Below are positions 8,390-19,140 of a stretch of DNA of 64,000 bases, piece after piece; position 1 is the stretch's first letter; each line of letters starts with the position of its first letter. The stretch comes from Romboutsia ilealis (GTDB taxonomy: Bacteria; Bacillota; Clostridia; Peptostreptococcales; Peptostreptococcaceae). The position numbers and the translations under genes were made by a program. Under the pieces are notes generated by a model that had not been told where the DNA came from, did not search any database, and saw only the letters and a list, made by a program, of their open reading frames with translations. Where the stretch lies: NCBI RefSeq assembly GCF_900015215.1, contig NZ_LN555523.1, positions 978,912 to 1,042,911 of the forward strand, written 5' to 3'.

Positions 8390-9823
8390 ATGAGTAAAAG
8401 AAAACAAGTACAAGTTCCTATAGAAAAAATACAAGAACAAGATAGATTTATAGAAGCAATAGCTGAAAAAAATTCAAGATTTTATGCAATACATCAAACA
8501 AAGCCAAAGTATATGATACAAACTTTTGGATGCCAAATGAATGAACATGACTCAGAAAAGTTATGTGCAATGCTTGATGATATGGGTTATCAAAGAACTA
8601 TGCTTGCTGCCGAATGTGATCTTATAATATATAATACTTGTGCAGTAAGAGAAAATGCAGAACTTAAGGTTTATGGAAACTTAGGTCAATTAAAGTTTAA
8701 TAAACGTAAAAATCCAGATTTAAAAATAGCTGTTTGTGGATGTATGATGCAGCAACCTCATGTTGTTAAAGAACTAAAGTCTAAATATAATCATGTTGAT
8801 TTAGTATTTGGAACACACAACCTTTATAAATTCCCAGAATTATTAGCATCATCAATGGAATCAGAGGGTATGTTAGTAGATGTTTGGGATGTTGATGGAG
8901 AAGTAGTAGAAGGTCTTAGAAGTAGTAGAAAATTTGAACTTAAAGCCTTTGTAAATATAATGTATGGATGTAATAACTTCTGTACTTATTGTATAGTACC
9001 TTACACTAGAGGTAGAGAAAGAAGTAGAAGTGTTGAAGATATAGTTAATGAAATAAAAGAATTAGTTGCGAATGGAACTAAGGAAGTAACATTACTTGGT
9101 CAAAATGTAGATTCATATGGAAAGACTTTAGATAATCCTGTAACATTTGCTGAGCTTCTAAGAATAGTAAATGAAATAGAAGGTTTAGAGAGAATAAGAT
9201 TTATGACATCTCATCCTAAAGATATATCTGATGAAGTTATATATGCTATAAGAGATTGTGATAAAGTATGTGAATTTATACACTTACCAGTACAATGTGG
9301 AAGTACAAGCTTACTTAAGAAGATGAATAGACACTATAGTAAAGAATACTATCTAGAGATAGTAGAAAAAGCTAAGAAAGAAATTCCTGATATAGCATTT
9401 TCAACTGACCTTATGATAGGATTCCCTGGTGAAACTGAGGAAGATCTACTAGATACTATAGATGTAGTTAGAAAAGTAAAATATGATGCAGCATTTACGT
9501 TTATATACTCAAAGAGAGAAGGAACTCCAGCTGCAAAGATGGAAAATCAAATACCAGAAGATGTAAAACATGAAAGATTTAATAGAGTATTAGCTGCAGT
9601 AAATGAAGAAATAGCTAAAATAAATGAAAGCTACCAAGATAAAGTTGTAGAAGTTTTAGTTGAAGGAAAGAGTAAAACTGATGATAATGTATTAACAGGT
9701 AGAACTAGACAAAATAAACTAGTAAACTTTACTGGTGGAAGTGAAGATATAGTTGGGAAATTAGTTAATGTAAAAATAACATCACCAAAAACATTCTCAT
9801 TACAAGGAGAATTAGTTAAGTAA
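8390..9823 (+). CDS. miaB: tRNA-2-methylthio-N6-dimethylallyladenosine synthase MiaB
   Basis: Radical-SAM methylthiotransferase that converts i6A37 to ms2i6A37. Order: N-terminal UPF0004 domain with cysteines in [21 protein letters not shown] and [11 protein letters not shown]; radical SAM core with [20 protein letters not shown] near residue 195; C-terminal TRAM domain from about 410. 477 aa is normal. RBS AAGGAGG precedes the ATG. It acts after MiaA, encoded about 9 kb downstream. Confidence 0.97.
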   Translation: MSKRKQVQVPIEKIQEQDRFIEAIAEKNSRFYAIHQTKPKYMIQTFGCQMNEHDSEKLCAMLDDMGYQRTMLAAECDLIIYNTCAVRENAELKVYGNLGQLKFNKRKNPDLKIAVCGCMMQQPHVVKELKSKYNHVDLVFGTHNLYKFPELLASSMESEGMLVDVWDVDGEVVEGLRSSRKFELKAFVNIMYGCNNFCTYCIVPYTRGRERSRSVEDIVNEIKELVANGTKEVTLLGQNVDSYGKTLDNPVTFAELLRIVNEIEGLERIRFMTSHPKDISDEVIYAIRDCDKVCEFIHLPVQCGSTSLLKKMNRHYSKEYYLEIVEKAKKEIPDIAFSTDLMIGFPGETEEDLLDTIDVVRKVKYDAAFTFIYSKREGTPAAKMENQIPEDVKHERFNRVLAAVNEEIAKINESYQDKVVEVLVEGKSKTDDNVLTGRTRQNKLVNFTGGSEDIVGKLVNVKITSPKTFSLQGELVK

Positions 9824-9832
9824 TTAAAAAAC

Positions 9833-9863
9833 GTGCCTTAGATATTTAAGGCACATTTTTTTA
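9833..9863 (+). terminator. Intrinsic terminator of miaB
   Basis: GTGCCTTA (9833-9840) pairs with TAAGGCAC (9847-9854), followed by seven T. The T-tract (9855-9863, ATTTTTTTA) is also the left boundary of a repeat copy. Confidence 0.85.
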
Positions 9864-9974
9864 ATTATTAGAATTTTATAACATATCAAAAACTGCTGAT
9901 AACTTGTGTATGACATATCGTTGGCGAAATAAAGTACTTCGCCGACACCTCGCTCGAGCGAAGCAAATTTTTTA
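9864..9974 (+). repeat. Partial copy of terminator-associated structured repeat
   Basis: The 3' half is clearly related to the 191-bp repeats at 26963 and 58071: GTTGGCGA (9920-9927) and TCGCCGAC (9939-9946) form a hairpin, followed by CACCTCGCTCGAGCGAAGC and T6A. The 5' part (GATAACTTGTGTATG) is shortened and diverged. It is bounded by ATTTTTTTA on the left and ATTTTTTA (9967-9974) on the right. The right T-tract touches the stop codon of the Nudix gene. Confidence 0.75.
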
Positions 9975-10583
9975 TATTTCTAAAAACTCTAGGAAATTTT
10001 CTAGTATTTTAGCGGTTATACCCCATATCACATAATTTTCATATTTATAAAATAAAACTCTATAATTACTAGTAGCAAATTTATAATCCTTTTTATTAGG
10101 GATAATATCATAAGGAAAATTATCATTTGGAATAATTTTGACTTTATTATTATAAAGGCAAGGGTTATGTTCTAATAAGTAAGATACTGGAACTAAAAAA
10201 ATATGATCTACTTCATCTTTATTTATATTAAGGCTATCTATATTATTTATATATCCAACAAAAGGATGAATTATCATATTACCAGGTGTTATAAGTAAAT
10301 CTAGTTCAGAGATAATATTTACGTTTTTTACATTTGTTCCAAGCTCTTCACAAGTTTCTCTTATAACTGCATCAAGAGGACTTTCATTAATTTCTATTTT
10401 TCCTCCAGGAAAAGATATTTCATTAGGTTGGTTTTTTAAATTTTTAGACCTTACCTGAAACAATATATAATGTGTATCATTTTTCTTTACTATAGGTATT
10501 AAAACTGAAGCTCTTTTCATATTTTTATATCCATTTATATAAGGTTTATAATTTTTAAATTTATGCTTTAAATCTTCTATCAT
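9972..10583 (-). CDS. Nudix hydrolase, probable CoA pyrophosphatase
   Basis: The Nudix box starts at GGKIEINESPLDAVIRETC and continues EELG, fitting G-x5-E-x7-REUxEExGU. Just upstream, VRSKNLKNQPNEISFPGG resembles the NuCoA signature that distinguishes CoA diphosphatases (YeaB/PCD1 type). Predicted to cleave CoA or acyl-CoA to phosphopantetheine and ADP. 203 aa; ATG at 10583 with RBS AAGGAG at 10592-10597. Family is firm; substrate is inferred from the motif. Confidence 0.87.
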   Translation of the reverse strand: MIEDLKHKFKNYKPYINGYKNMKRASVLIPIVKKNDTHYILFQVRSKNLKNQPNEISFPGGKIEINESPLDAVIRETCEELGTNVKNVNIISELDLLITPGNMIIHPFVGYINNIDSLNINKDEVDHIFLVPVSYLLEHNPCLYNNKVKIIPNDNFPYDIIPNKKDYKFATSNYRVLFYKYENYVIWGITAKILENFLEFLEI

Positions 10584-10727
10584 ATAACTACTCCTTTAAT
10601 TATTAAAGTACAGTATTATATTATATACAATTATAAATCAAAATAATACAAATAATACGATTATTATAGATTATTTCTTACCTCATATGTATAATATAAA
10701 TTAGTTATATAGTAAGGAGAGACATAA

Positions 10728-11759
10728 ATGAGATTATATACAAAGGAAGATGACATATATATAAATATACCAAGTAATATGATAAATAATATCGATGAAG
10801 ATAATATTTTATTAAAAGAATATATAAGAATTTATAAGAATGTAGAGAAGCTTAAAGAATATATAACTAAATATTTATTTGAAAAAGATAGCTCAATAAC
10901 TCAAAAGAATATTGGAGATTTATTACTTAATATAAAATCTGAAGAAAATTTAGATAAATTTATAAATTATATAGATGTAGATATACATTCTTTAGAAAAA
11001 AAGTTTAAAAACTTAAACATACACTTAGGTGTAAATATAGATGAGATAAATTTAGCAAAAGAAGAAATTAAAAATGAATATGTAAATAGATCTTATAATG
11101 AAGACTTTATAGTTAGTAAAGAATATATAAATGAGATAATAAATTGTATAAAAGATGAAAATATGTATTCATTAAGACAAAAATCTAGATATGGAAGTTT
11201 AAACATAGAAGGAAAACTAAAATACCTAGAGGATATAGAAGATTTCAATGAAGATGAAAAGGGTGGAATATATAGTCCTATACTTGTTATATATAGACCG
11301 GCTAAGTATTTAAGAGGAAGTTATATATTAGAAGATACTTATTATGTATACATAAAAAGACAACCACTAAATGCGCTTATTAATCAAGAAAAGCTTAATG
11401 AAAAAGGTATTGATGGTATGGGAAGTATTATATATAAAAAGCTAAAACATGACCTTACAAATGAAAATTTACAGGAAATCTTAGCTGAAATATATATATA
11501 TGCAAATAAAAATAATTTAAATTTTGAAAATATAAAATTAACGGATATAAGTTCTAATAGATTATGGCTTACAAGTGAAAGACTTAAAAAAGAATTTAAA
11601 GAACTTAGATATTATCACAAAAATTTAACACAGAAAATAAAGGATATATATGATTCTACAGGAGCGTATTATACTCAAATAGGTGGGAAATATATATTTA
11701 ACACAAGAGATTTTGCACATTGTTACAAAACATATAAGTCAAAAGATATAAATGGATAA
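10728..11759 (+). CDS. Hypothetical protein, 343 aa
   Basis: Not recognised. Hydrophilic, rich in K, N, E, D, I and Y, with no signal peptide or membrane helix. The first 170 residues look helical (ELKEYITKYL-like heptads). The C-terminal part contains YSPILVIYRPAKYLRGSYIL and ends in a Tyr/Thr-rich segment (DSTGAYYTQIGGKYIFN). RBS AAGGAGAG precedes the ATG, and a terminator follows at 11780-11824, so it is monocistronic. Codon use matches its neighbours. Confidence 0.75.
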   Translation: MRLYTKEDDIYINIPSNMINNIDEDNILLKEYIRIYKNVEKLKEYITKYLFEKDSSITQKNIGDLLLNIKSEENLDKFINYIDVDIHSLEKKFKNLNIHLGVNIDEINLAKEEIKNEYVNRSYNEDFIVSKEYINEIINCIKDENMYSLRQKSRYGSLNIEGKLKYLEDIEDFNEDEKGGIYSPILVIYRPAKYLRGSYILEDTYYVYIKRQPLNALINQEKLNEKGIDGMGSIIYKKLKHDLTNENLQEILAEIYIYANKNNLNFENIKLTDISSNRLWLTSERLKKEFKELRYYHKNLTQKIKDIYDSTGAYYTQIGGKYIFNTRDFAHCYKTYKSKDING

Positions 11760-11779
11760 ATTTATTTGAAATTTTATAA

Positions 11780-11829
11780 AATACCTTATATAGATTTATA
11801 CAGTAGAGTTCTATATAAGGTATTTTTAT
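11780..11829 (+). terminator. Intrinsic terminator
   Basis: AATACCTTATATAG (11780-11793) and CTATATAAGGTATT (11811-11824) form a perfect 14-bp stem with a 17-nt loop and T-rich tail. Confidence 0.8.
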
Positions 11830-11970
11830 ATGTTAAGGTAGTAAAATAAAATATATTATAAAATATTTTTAAGATAATAATTATTTTGAATAAATAAGTT
11901 TTGTTTATATAATATTATTACTTTTAAACTTAAAAAATAAAAATATATAGATAACTTAGGAGGTATTAAA

Positions 11971-12474
11971 ATGATTAGAAAAGCCAAGTTTAGTGATATA
12001 GATACTATAATGTCTATAATAAATGAAACTGTAGAAGAAATGAAATCATACGGAAATACTCAATGGGATAATAATTATCCTAATAATAAAACCTTTATAA
12101 ATGATATAAAAAATGATAGCTTGTATGTATATGAAGAGGATAATTATATAAAAGGCTTTGTATGTATTGATAATAATGAAGCAGAAGAATACAAAAATTT
12201 AAATTGGTCATTATATGAAAAATGTATGGTAACTCATAGAATGGCTATCGATAATAAATTTAGAAATAGTGGTATAGCTAGTAAGTTAATGGATTTTTGT
12301 GAAGAATTAGCATTAAAAAATGGAGTAAGATATCTTAAAGCTGATACTTATTCATTAAATATAAAAATGAACTCTTTTTTCAAAAAGCGAGGATATAAAT
12401 TTATTGGTAAAGTTTTCTTTACAGGAAAAGAAAAGCCATTTTATGTTTATGAAAAAATATTAAAAGAAAAGTAA
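11971..12474 (+). CDS. GNAT-family N-acetyltransferase
   Basis: A 167-aa single GNAT domain. The acetyl-CoA binding motif A is MVTHRMAIDNKFRNSGIASKLM around residues 85-105 (Q/RxxGxA-type loop RNSGIA), followed by LKADTYSLNIKMNSFFKKRGYKFIG. It resembles RimI-like acetyltransferases of unknown substrate. RBS TTAGGAGG precedes the ATG; a terminator follows. Confidence 0.88.
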   Translation: MIRKAKFSDIDTIMSIINETVEEMKSYGNTQWDNNYPNNKTFINDIKNDSLYVYEEDNYIKGFVCIDNNEAEEYKNLNWSLYEKCMVTHRMAIDNKFRNSGIASKLMDFCEELALKNGVRYLKADTYSLNIKMNSFFKKRGYKFIGKVFFTGKEKPFYVYEKILKEK

Positions 12475-12503
12475 AATTAAAACTTAACTATTAAAGTATA
12501 AGT

Positions 12504-12538
12504 AATCTGGGTATTAAAAATACTTAGATTATTTTTTT
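12504..12538 (+). terminator. Intrinsic terminator
   Basis: AATCTGGGTATT (12504-12515) pairs with AATACTTAGATT (12519-12530), using two G-U pairs, and is followed by a T-rich run. Confidence 0.75.
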
Positions 12539-12619
12539 ATCCAAACTTAATAATACTTAGGAGTTATGGTATAATAATTAACTAGAAAATACAATCACTA
12601 AGACTTAAGGAGGGTGAGT

Positions 12620-15475
12620 ATGAACATAGATAGAAATAAACTTACTCCAATGATGAAACAATACTTTGAAGTTAAAGATAGATACCCTGACTGTATATTA
12701 TTCTTTAGACTTGGAGACTTTTATGAAATGTTTTTTGAAGACGCTATAATAGCTTCAAAAACACTTGAAATAGCATTAACAGGAAAATCATGTGGCCTAG
12801 AAGAAAGAGCTCCTATGTGTGGGATACCATTTCATAGTGCCAATTCATATATATCAAAATTAGTAGAAGCAGGATACAAAGTTGCAATAGGTGAACAGTT
12901 AGATGATCCACAAACAACTAAAGGAATAGTAAGAAGAGATGTTATAAGAGTTGTAACTCCAGGTACTGTACTTGAAGGAAGCTTACTTGAAAATAAGAAA
13001 AATAACTATCTTTTATCGCTATATATAAAAGAAGATTTATGTGGATTAACTTATGTTGATATAAGTACGGGAGAAGTAAATGCAACATATTTATCTACTG
13101 ATAAAATAGTAGAAGAAATTGCTAAAGTTCATCCAACGGAAATAATAATAAATGACTTAAACTTTATTCCTAAATTACAAAATATAGCTACAATAAGTAA
13201 TATATATATAAATGAAAGCTTTGATGAAAAATATTTAGATGAAAGTATTCTTAATGAGTACTTTAGTGATGAATATTTAAGTAATATAAAATTTGATGAT
13301 AAAGATTTAATAAAATATAGTTTATCTATACTATTAAACTATATATTTAATACTCAAAAGCAAGTTACATCAAATATAAATAACATAAATATATACAACT
13401 CTAGTGAATATATGGTACTTGATATGTTTACAAGAGTTAACCTTGAACTTACAGGGACTATAAGAGGAAATAAGAAAAAAGGATCACTTTTACATGTATT
13501 AGATAAAACATCTACTGCTATGGGGGGAAGACTTCTTAGAAAATATGTAGAAGAGCCATTAGTTAATAAAGCTAAAATAGATGAAAGATTAAATGTTATA
13601 CAAGAAATTAAAGATGATTTTATGCTTCGTGAAGACTTAAATGAAATCTTAAAAAATGTATACGATATAGAAAGAATATGTGGAAAAATTGCCTTTGAAA
13701 AAGTAACACCAAAAGAAATGATCCATCTTAAAAATTCTATAGAAAAATTACCAATATTAAAGGATACTATAAATTCATCAAGTGCATCTATGCTTAAAGA
13801 TTATATAAAATACTTAGATGATTTAAATGATTTGTATAATCTTATTAATGAGTCTATACTTGAAGAACCGTCAATAACTTTAAAAGATGGTAATATAATA
13901 AAATCAGACTTTAATGAAGGATTAAAAGAGCTTCGTGACATCTCTAAAAACGGAGCATATATGATAAAAGAAATCGAAAATGAAGAGAGAGAAAAAACTG
14001 GTGTTAAATCTCTTAAAATAGGATTTAATAAAGTATTTGGATACTTTATTGAAATAACTAAGGTCAATTTAAATACTGCTAAGATTGATGAATCATATAT
14101 AAGAAAACAAACACTAAGCAATGCAGAAAGATTTATAACTCCAAAGCTTAAGGAAATAGAAGATAAAATACTAAATGCTGAAGAAAAAATAAAATCTTTA
14201 GAGTATGAAATATTTGTAAATATAAGAAATGAAATTTACAAAAATATAGATAGAATACAAAAAGTATCTAAAACTATAGCAAATATAGATGTATTTGTAT
14301 CATTAGCTACTGTAGCTTATATAAATAATTATGTAAGACCTAATATAAATGAAGATGATAAATTAGATATAAAAAATGGTCGCCATCCAGTAGTTGAAAA
14401 TATAGTGGGCGAAGAAAACTTCGTTCCAAATGACACTTACCTAAATACAGGTGAAAATATAATAAATATAATAACAGGACCTAACATGGCAGGGAAGTCA
14501 ACATATATGAGACAAACTGCAGTAATTGCTTTAATGGCACACATTGGTTCATTTGTACCAGCAGAATATGCAAATATACCAATACTTGATAGAATATTTA
14601 CAAGAGTTGGAGCAAGTGATGATTTATCTCAAGGACAATCAACATTCATGGTTGAGATGAGTGAAGTATCTCATATACTTAAAAATGCTACAGATAAAAG
14701 TTTGGTAATACTTGATGAAATCGGAAGAGGGACAAGCACTTATGATGGAATAAGTTTAGCTTGGTCTATAGTTGAATATATTCAAAGTAAAATAAAATGT
14801 AAAACTTTATTTGCAACACATTATCATGAATTAACTGACCTTGAAAATGAATTTAGTGAAGTGAAAAACTACTCTATAGCAGTTAAAGAAGATGATGATA
14901 ATATAATCTTCTTAAGAAAAATAATACCAACTGGAGCGGATAAGAGTTATGGTATATATGTTGCAAAACTTGCAAAGCTTCCAGATGAAGTTATAAATAG
15001 ATCAAGAGAAATACTAAGTGATTTAGAAAAAAATCATATATATAATAGTGTAGCTATAAATAAAGATAGTGATAAGATTTTTGAAAATATTAACGCTATA
15101 GAAATACCATCAAATAATGATACAAAACTATATATTGAGAATATAAAAGAGTTAGAAAAGGAAATATTAACTTTAAAAGAAAATAGCTTTAAAGAAGAAT
15201 TTGAAAGTTTAAAATTAGAACATGAATCTTTAGTTAAAAGCTATGAAGATATTAAATCTAAAAATGATAAATTAAATATAGAAAATAAAGATTTATCTAA
15301 AAAAATTAAAGATAATGAAGCAAATTCACAAATAGCAGTAACTCAAATGAGTTTCGATACTATAGGTGATAACAATTTAAAGGATGAAATATTAAACTTA
15401 GACTTGCTTAATATGACTCCACTAGATGCAATAAATGCATTATATTCATTACAAAAGAAAGCTAAAAACAATTAA
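12620..15475 (+). CDS. mutS: DNA mismatch repair ATPase MutS
   Basis: Recognises mismatches as a clamp. Mismatch-binding domain I has LFFRLGDFYEMFFEDA with the conserved Phe-x-Glu near residue 38. The ATPase has Walker A TGPNMAGKSTYMRQT, signature DLSQGQSTFMVEMSEV, Walker B LVILDEIGRGTSTYDG and FATHYHEL. The GTG at 12614 directly abuts AAGGAGG (12607-12613), so the ATG at 12620 with normal spacing is chosen (951 aa). The coiled-coil-rich C-terminus (about 840-925) is somewhat extended. mutL follows 77 nt downstream. Confidence 0.97.
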   Translation: MNIDRNKLTPMMKQYFEVKDRYPDCILFFRLGDFYEMFFEDAIIASKTLEIALTGKSCGLEERAPMCGIPFHSANSYISKLVEAGYKVAIGEQLDDPQTTKGIVRRDVIRVVTPGTVLEGSLLENKKNNYLLSLYIKEDLCGLTYVDISTGEVNATYLSTDKIVEEIAKVHPTEIIINDLNFIPKLQNIATISNIYINESFDEKYLDESILNEYFSDEYLSNIKFDDKDLIKYSLSILLNYIFNTQKQVTSNINNINIYNSSEYMVLDMFTRVNLELTGTIRGNKKKGSLLHVLDKTSTAMGGRLLRKYVEEPLVNKAKIDERLNVIQEIKDDFMLREDLNEILKNVYDIERICGKIAFEKVTPKEMIHLKNSIEKLPILKDTINSSSASMLKDYIKYLDDLNDLYNLINESILEEPSITLKDGNIIKSDFNEGLKELRDISKNGAYMIKEIENEEREKTGVKSLKIGFNKVFGYFIEITKVNLNTAKIDESYIRKQTLSNAERFITPKLKEIEDKILNAEEKIKSLEYEIFVNIRNEIYKNIDRIQKVSKTIANIDVFVSLATVAYINNYVRPNINEDDKLDIKNGRHPVVENIVGEENFVPNDTYLNTGENIINIITGPNMAGKSTYMRQTAVIALMAHIGSFVPAEYANIPILDRIFTRVGASDDLSQGQSTFMVEMSEVSHILKNATDKSLVILDEIGRGTSTYDGISLAWSIVEYIQSKIKCKTLFATHYHELTDLENEFSEVKNYSIAVKEDDDNIIFLRKIIPTGADKSYGIYVAKLAKLPDEVINRSREILSDLEKNHIYNSVAINKDSDKIFENINAIEIPSNNDTKLYIENIKELEKEILTLKENSFKEEFESLKLEHESLVKSYEDIKSKNDKLNIENKDLSKKIKDNEANSQIAVTQMSFDTIGDNNLKDEILNLDLLNMTPLDAINALYSLQKKAKNN

Positions 15476-15552
15476 GAGTTGAAGAACCCTAAAATTAATT
15501 TTAAATTAGCGAAATATATTAAGCTAATACGTTAGAAAAGGGGGAGGACAAT

Positions 15553-17664
15553 ATGAATAGAATTAATATACTAGATGATTTAACTATAAATAAAATAGCT
15601 GCAGGAGAGGTCGTTGAAAGACCTTCTTCTGTAGTTAAAGAATTAATAGAAAATTCTGTAGATGCAGGAAGTACTAAAGTAGTTATAGATATACAAGATG
15701 GTGGAAAAAAACTTATTAGAATAACTGATAATGGGTGTGGTATAGCATCTAGTGAAGTTGACAAATCATTTTTAAGACATGCTACAAGCAAGATTAAAAA
15801 TATTGATGACCTGTATGATTTATATTCTCTTGGATTTAGAGGTGAAGCTTTAGCATCTATTAGTGCTGTATCAAAACTTGAAATGATAACAAAAACAAAA
15901 GATGAGCCTATAGGAACTAAAGTTATAGTTGAAGGTGGGCATATAATATCTAAAGAACCCGTAGGTGCACATAATGGTACAACTATTATAATAAAAGATA
16001 TATTTTTTAATACACCAGCTCGTCAAAAGTTTTTAAAATCAACTCATGCTGAAACTATAAATATAAGTGATTTAATAAATAAACTTGCAATAGGAAATCC
16101 ACATGTTCAATTTAAATATGTAAATAATAATAAATCTATGCTTACAACACCAGGAGATAATAAATTATTAAGTGTTATAAGAAGTATATATGGGAAAGAA
16201 ATTTGTGAGAATTTAATAGAGGTAAATTATGAGTGTAAATATTTTAAGATAAGTGGGTATATAGGAAATAACAATATCTATAGATCTAATAAAAATTTAC
16301 AACACGTATATATAAATAAAAGATTTGTAAAAAGTAAGATAGTTTTAGATGCTATAAGTGAAGCGTATAAAGGTATTATACCTATTAATAAACATTCAAT
16401 ATGTTTTATACAGTTGACTATAAATCCAGCTAATATAGATGTAAATATACATCCAACAAAGCTTGAAGTTAAATTTGAAAATGAAAAGGAAATGTATATT
16501 GAACTTAGAGATATACTAAGAAAAACTTTACTCTCAGTATCATTAATAGGAAAGTATGAGACATATGATAAAAAAGATACTACTAAAAATATCTTAGTAA
16601 AAGAAAATAACAGTCAAGGTAAAGACATCTATGAAAATAAAGCGTCTTATGATATAAAAGTAATTGAGAAAAATTACGAAAAGCCAATAGATTCATTTAT
16701 GTCATTTAATGATATTATAAAAAGTGAAAATAACACAGAAAAAGATAAAAAAAATATATATGAGAAAAAATCAACAGCTAATATAAATGAATTAGATAAT
16801 ATAAAAATAATAAAAGAAGATTCTAGTTCTGAATATATAATAGAAGGTAATATTAGCTTAGAAAATTCTTTTTCTATTGAAGATATAGAAAATTTAGATA
16901 AAGAAAAAGAATATCAAGAAAGCTTATATAATCAGGATAATGAGTATGAAGAAAATAATTTAAATTATAAGTATAGTAGTGAATATATAAATAAAGATGA
17001 ATATAGCAGTAAATTTACAAAAGAAATAGGAAAAATAGAGGACAATATTCAAGAACAATTTTTTAAAGATTCTCCATCTAATAAGTTTTCATTAGCAGGA
17101 TATAATGTTATAGGAACAATATTTGATACCTATATAATATTATCTAAAGGAAATTCAATGTATCTACTTGATCAACATGCAGCACATGAGAAGATACTTT
17201 ATGAAAGATATATGGATAAGTTCTATAAATCTAGTATAAATATGCAAATGTTACTAGATCCTATAGTACTTGAATTATCTAATATAGATATGTTACATGT
17301 TGAAAATAATTTAGATATATTCATGAAATTTGGTTTTGAAATTGAATTATTTGGTAACAATCACATAATGATAAGATGTGTACCAACTATATTCGGTGTT
17401 CCTGAATCTGAAAAATTTATACTACAAATAATAGATAATATAGAAGAAATAAAAAATAACTATGAGCTAAAAGGAGAAAAATTTGCATCTATGGCGTGTA
17501 GAGCTGCTATAAAAGCAAATGACAGAATTCAAAGTATGGAAATAAAAAGTTTACTTAATGAACTTGAAACTTGTGAAAATCCTTTTACATGTCCTCATGG
17601 TAGACCAACAATAGTAGAAATAACGAAAACTGAAATAGAAAAAATGTTCAAACGAATTATGTAG
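15553..17664 (+). CDS. mutL: DNA mismatch repair protein MutL
   Basis: GHKL ATPase N-terminus with IAAGEVVERPSSVVKELIEN, DNGCGI and GFRGEALASI. A low-conservation Asn/Lys/Glu-rich linker spans about residues 340-505. The C-terminal domain carries DQHAAHEKILYE, the metal-dependent endonuclease motif of MutL proteins from bacteria lacking MutH, plus ACRAAIKANDRI and CPHGRPT. 703 aa. RBS GGGGAGG precedes the ATG. miaA starts 16 nt downstream. Confidence 0.97.
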   Translation: MNRINILDDLTINKIAAGEVVERPSSVVKELIENSVDAGSTKVVIDIQDGGKKLIRITDNGCGIASSEVDKSFLRHATSKIKNIDDLYDLYSLGFRGEALASISAVSKLEMITKTKDEPIGTKVIVEGGHIISKEPVGAHNGTTIIIKDIFFNTPARQKFLKSTHAETINISDLINKLAIGNPHVQFKYVNNNKSMLTTPGDNKLLSVIRSIYGKEICENLIEVNYECKYFKISGYIGNNNIYRSNKNLQHVYINKRFVKSKIVLDAISEAYKGIIPINKHSICFIQLTINPANIDVNIHPTKLEVKFENEKEMYIELRDILRKTLLSVSLIGKYETYDKKDTTKNILVKENNSQGKDIYENKASYDIKVIEKNYEKPIDSFMSFNDIIKSENNTEKDKKNIYEKKSTANINELDNIKIIKEDSSSEYIIEGNISLENSFSIEDIENLDKEKEYQESLYNQDNEYEENNLNYKYSSEYINKDEYSSKFTKEIGKIEDNIQEQFFKDSPSNKFSLAGYNVIGTIFDTYIILSKGNSMYLLDQHAAHEKILYERYMDKFYKSSINMQMLLDPIVLELSNIDMLHVENNLDIFMKFGFEIELFGNNHIMIRCVPTIFGVPESEKFILQIIDNIEEIKNNYELKGEKFASMACRAAIKANDRIQSMEIKSLLNELETCENPFTCPHGRPTIVEITKTEIEKMFKRIM

Positions 17665-17680
17665 TTTAGAGAGGATTAAT

Positions 17681-18613
17681 ATGAAAAAGATTCCAATTAT
17701 AATACTTACAGGACCAACAGCAGTTGGAAAAACTAACTTATCAATAGACCTTGCAAAAGAACTAAATGCTGAAATTATATCTGCAGATTCTATGCAAATA
17801 TATAAATATATGGATATAGGTAGTGCTAAGGTAACAGAAGAAGAAACGCAAGGAGTAAAACACTATTTAGTAGATGAAGTAACTCCAGATTATGTATTTT
17901 CAGTTTCTGAGTTTCAAAAAAGGGCAGATGATTATATACAAAAAATAAATAAGGATAATAAAAAAGTTCTAGTGACAGGAGGAACTGGACTTTATTTAAA
18001 TTCATTAATTTATGATATGGATTTTGCAAAATCTGATGCAAATAATGAGCTTCGAGAAAAATTAAGAATAGAACTTGAAGAAAATGGTATAGACTATATG
18101 CATAATAAATTAAAAGAATTAGATCCTGAAGCTGCTGATAGAATCCATAAAAATAATACTAAAAGAGTTATAAGGGCTCTTGAAGTTTGTTTAAGTGGAG
18201 AAAAAATGAATGATTTTTCTAAGGACTTAAAGTTTAATGAAAAATATAATCCTATAATAATAGTTTTAAATAGAGAAAGAAATCATCTATATGAAAGAAT
18301 AAATAAGCGTGTAGACATAATGATGGACAATGGTTTAATAGATGAAGTTAAAAACTTACTTAAAATGGGATATACAAAAGATATGATATCTATGCAGGGA
18401 ATAGGATATAAAGAAATAATAAAATATTTAGACGGTGAGTATACATTAGATGAGGCTATAGACATAATAAAAAGAGACTCAAGAAGGTATGCAAAGCGTC
18501 AGTTAACTTGGTTTAGAAGATATGACGATGCTAAGTGGTTTAACTTAGATGAATATAGTGATAGTCAAGTACTTAAAAATGATATAATTATGCATATTGA
18601 AAAAATGCTATAA
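17681..18613 (+). CDS. miaA: tRNA dimethylallyltransferase MiaA
   Basis: Prenylates A37 of tRNAs reading UNN codons, the substrate for MiaB. P-loop LTGPTAVGKTNLS at residues 8-20, ISADSMQIYKYMDIGSAK, VTGGTGLYLNSLIY and MQGIGYKEI are all diagnostic. 310 aa, normal length. It follows mutL by 16 nt and precedes hfq by 66 nt, the usual Firmicutes order. Confidence 0.97.
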   Translation: MKKIPIIILTGPTAVGKTNLSIDLAKELNAEIISADSMQIYKYMDIGSAKVTEEETQGVKHYLVDEVTPDYVFSVSEFQKRADDYIQKINKDNKKVLVTGGTGLYLNSLIYDMDFAKSDANNELREKLRIELEENGIDYMHNKLKELDPEAADRIHKNNTKRVIRALEVCLSGEKMNDFSKDLKFNEKYNPIIIVLNRERNHLYERINKRVDIMMDNGLIDEVKNLLKMGYTKDMISMQGIGYKEIIKYLDGEYTLDEAIDIIKRDSRRYAKRQLTWFRRYDDAKWFNLDEYSDSQVLKNDIIMHIEKML

Positions 18614-18679
18614 ATTATATAAAATATAATAAAAGGAATGGTAAATTTTACTACTTAAATTAAATTATCGGGAGGATAT

Positions 18680-18946
18680 ATGCAAATGAAAAATAATACA
18701 GCTATAAATTTACAGGATTTATTTTTAAATAATGCTAGAAAAGAAAGAATACCTGTTACAATATATTTAATGAATGGGGTTAAAGTAAATGGACAAGTAA
18801 AAGGTTTTGATAGCTATATAATAATGCTAGAAGATGAGAAAAGACAACAAAATATGATATACAAGCATGCAGTATCAACTATACTACCTACTAGACATAT
18901 AAATATGCAAAATAATAATCAACAAAATAATAATTTTAATAAATAG
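18680..18946 (+). CDS. hfq: RNA chaperone Hfq
   Basis: Sm1 motif [21 protein letters not shown] and Sm2 [10 protein letters not shown] are visible; 88 aa with an Asn/Gln-rich tail ([14 protein letters not shown]). It forms a hexamer that binds U-rich sRNA ends. RBS GGGAGGA lies at 18670-18676; ATG 18680 or the in-frame ATG 18686 could initiate. The terminator directly follows. Confidence 0.96.
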   Translation: MQMKNNTAINLQDLFLNNARKERIPVTIYLMNGVKVNGQVKGFDSYIIMLEDEKRQQNMIYKHAVSTILPTRHINMQNNNQQNNNFNK

Positions 18947-18953
18947 ATAAGGA

Positions 18954-18987
18954 TGTGAATCAAATTGTATTTGATTCACATTTTTTA
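18954..18987 (+). terminator. Intrinsic terminator of hfq
   Basis: TGTGAATCAAAT (18954-18965) and ATTTGATTCACA (18969-18980) form a perfect 12-bp stem followed by T6. The ATTTTTTA at 18980-18987 is the left boundary of a degenerate repeat copy. Confidence 0.88.
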
Positions 18988-19140
18988 CATATAAGTAAAT
19001 TATGATATGAAAAATTTTGTGAATAACTTATGAATACAAGTAATTTCAATAATCTTAGAAAAGTAAAAAATGGTATCTTTAGCAACGGATATAACTGAAA
19101 TGATTCGCCTACAAGTTGTTCAAGTGTATCGGATTTTTTA
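18988..19140 (+). repeat. Degenerate copy of terminator-associated repeat
   Basis: GAATAACTTATGAATACAAG and AGTAATTTCAATAA match the 5' half of the 191-bp repeats with a few changes, and GATTCGCCTACAAGTTGTTC with CAAGTGTATCGGAT matches the middle. The two 3' hairpins are missing. The copy is flanked by ATTTTTTA at 18980-18987 and again at 19133-19140. Confidence 0.65.
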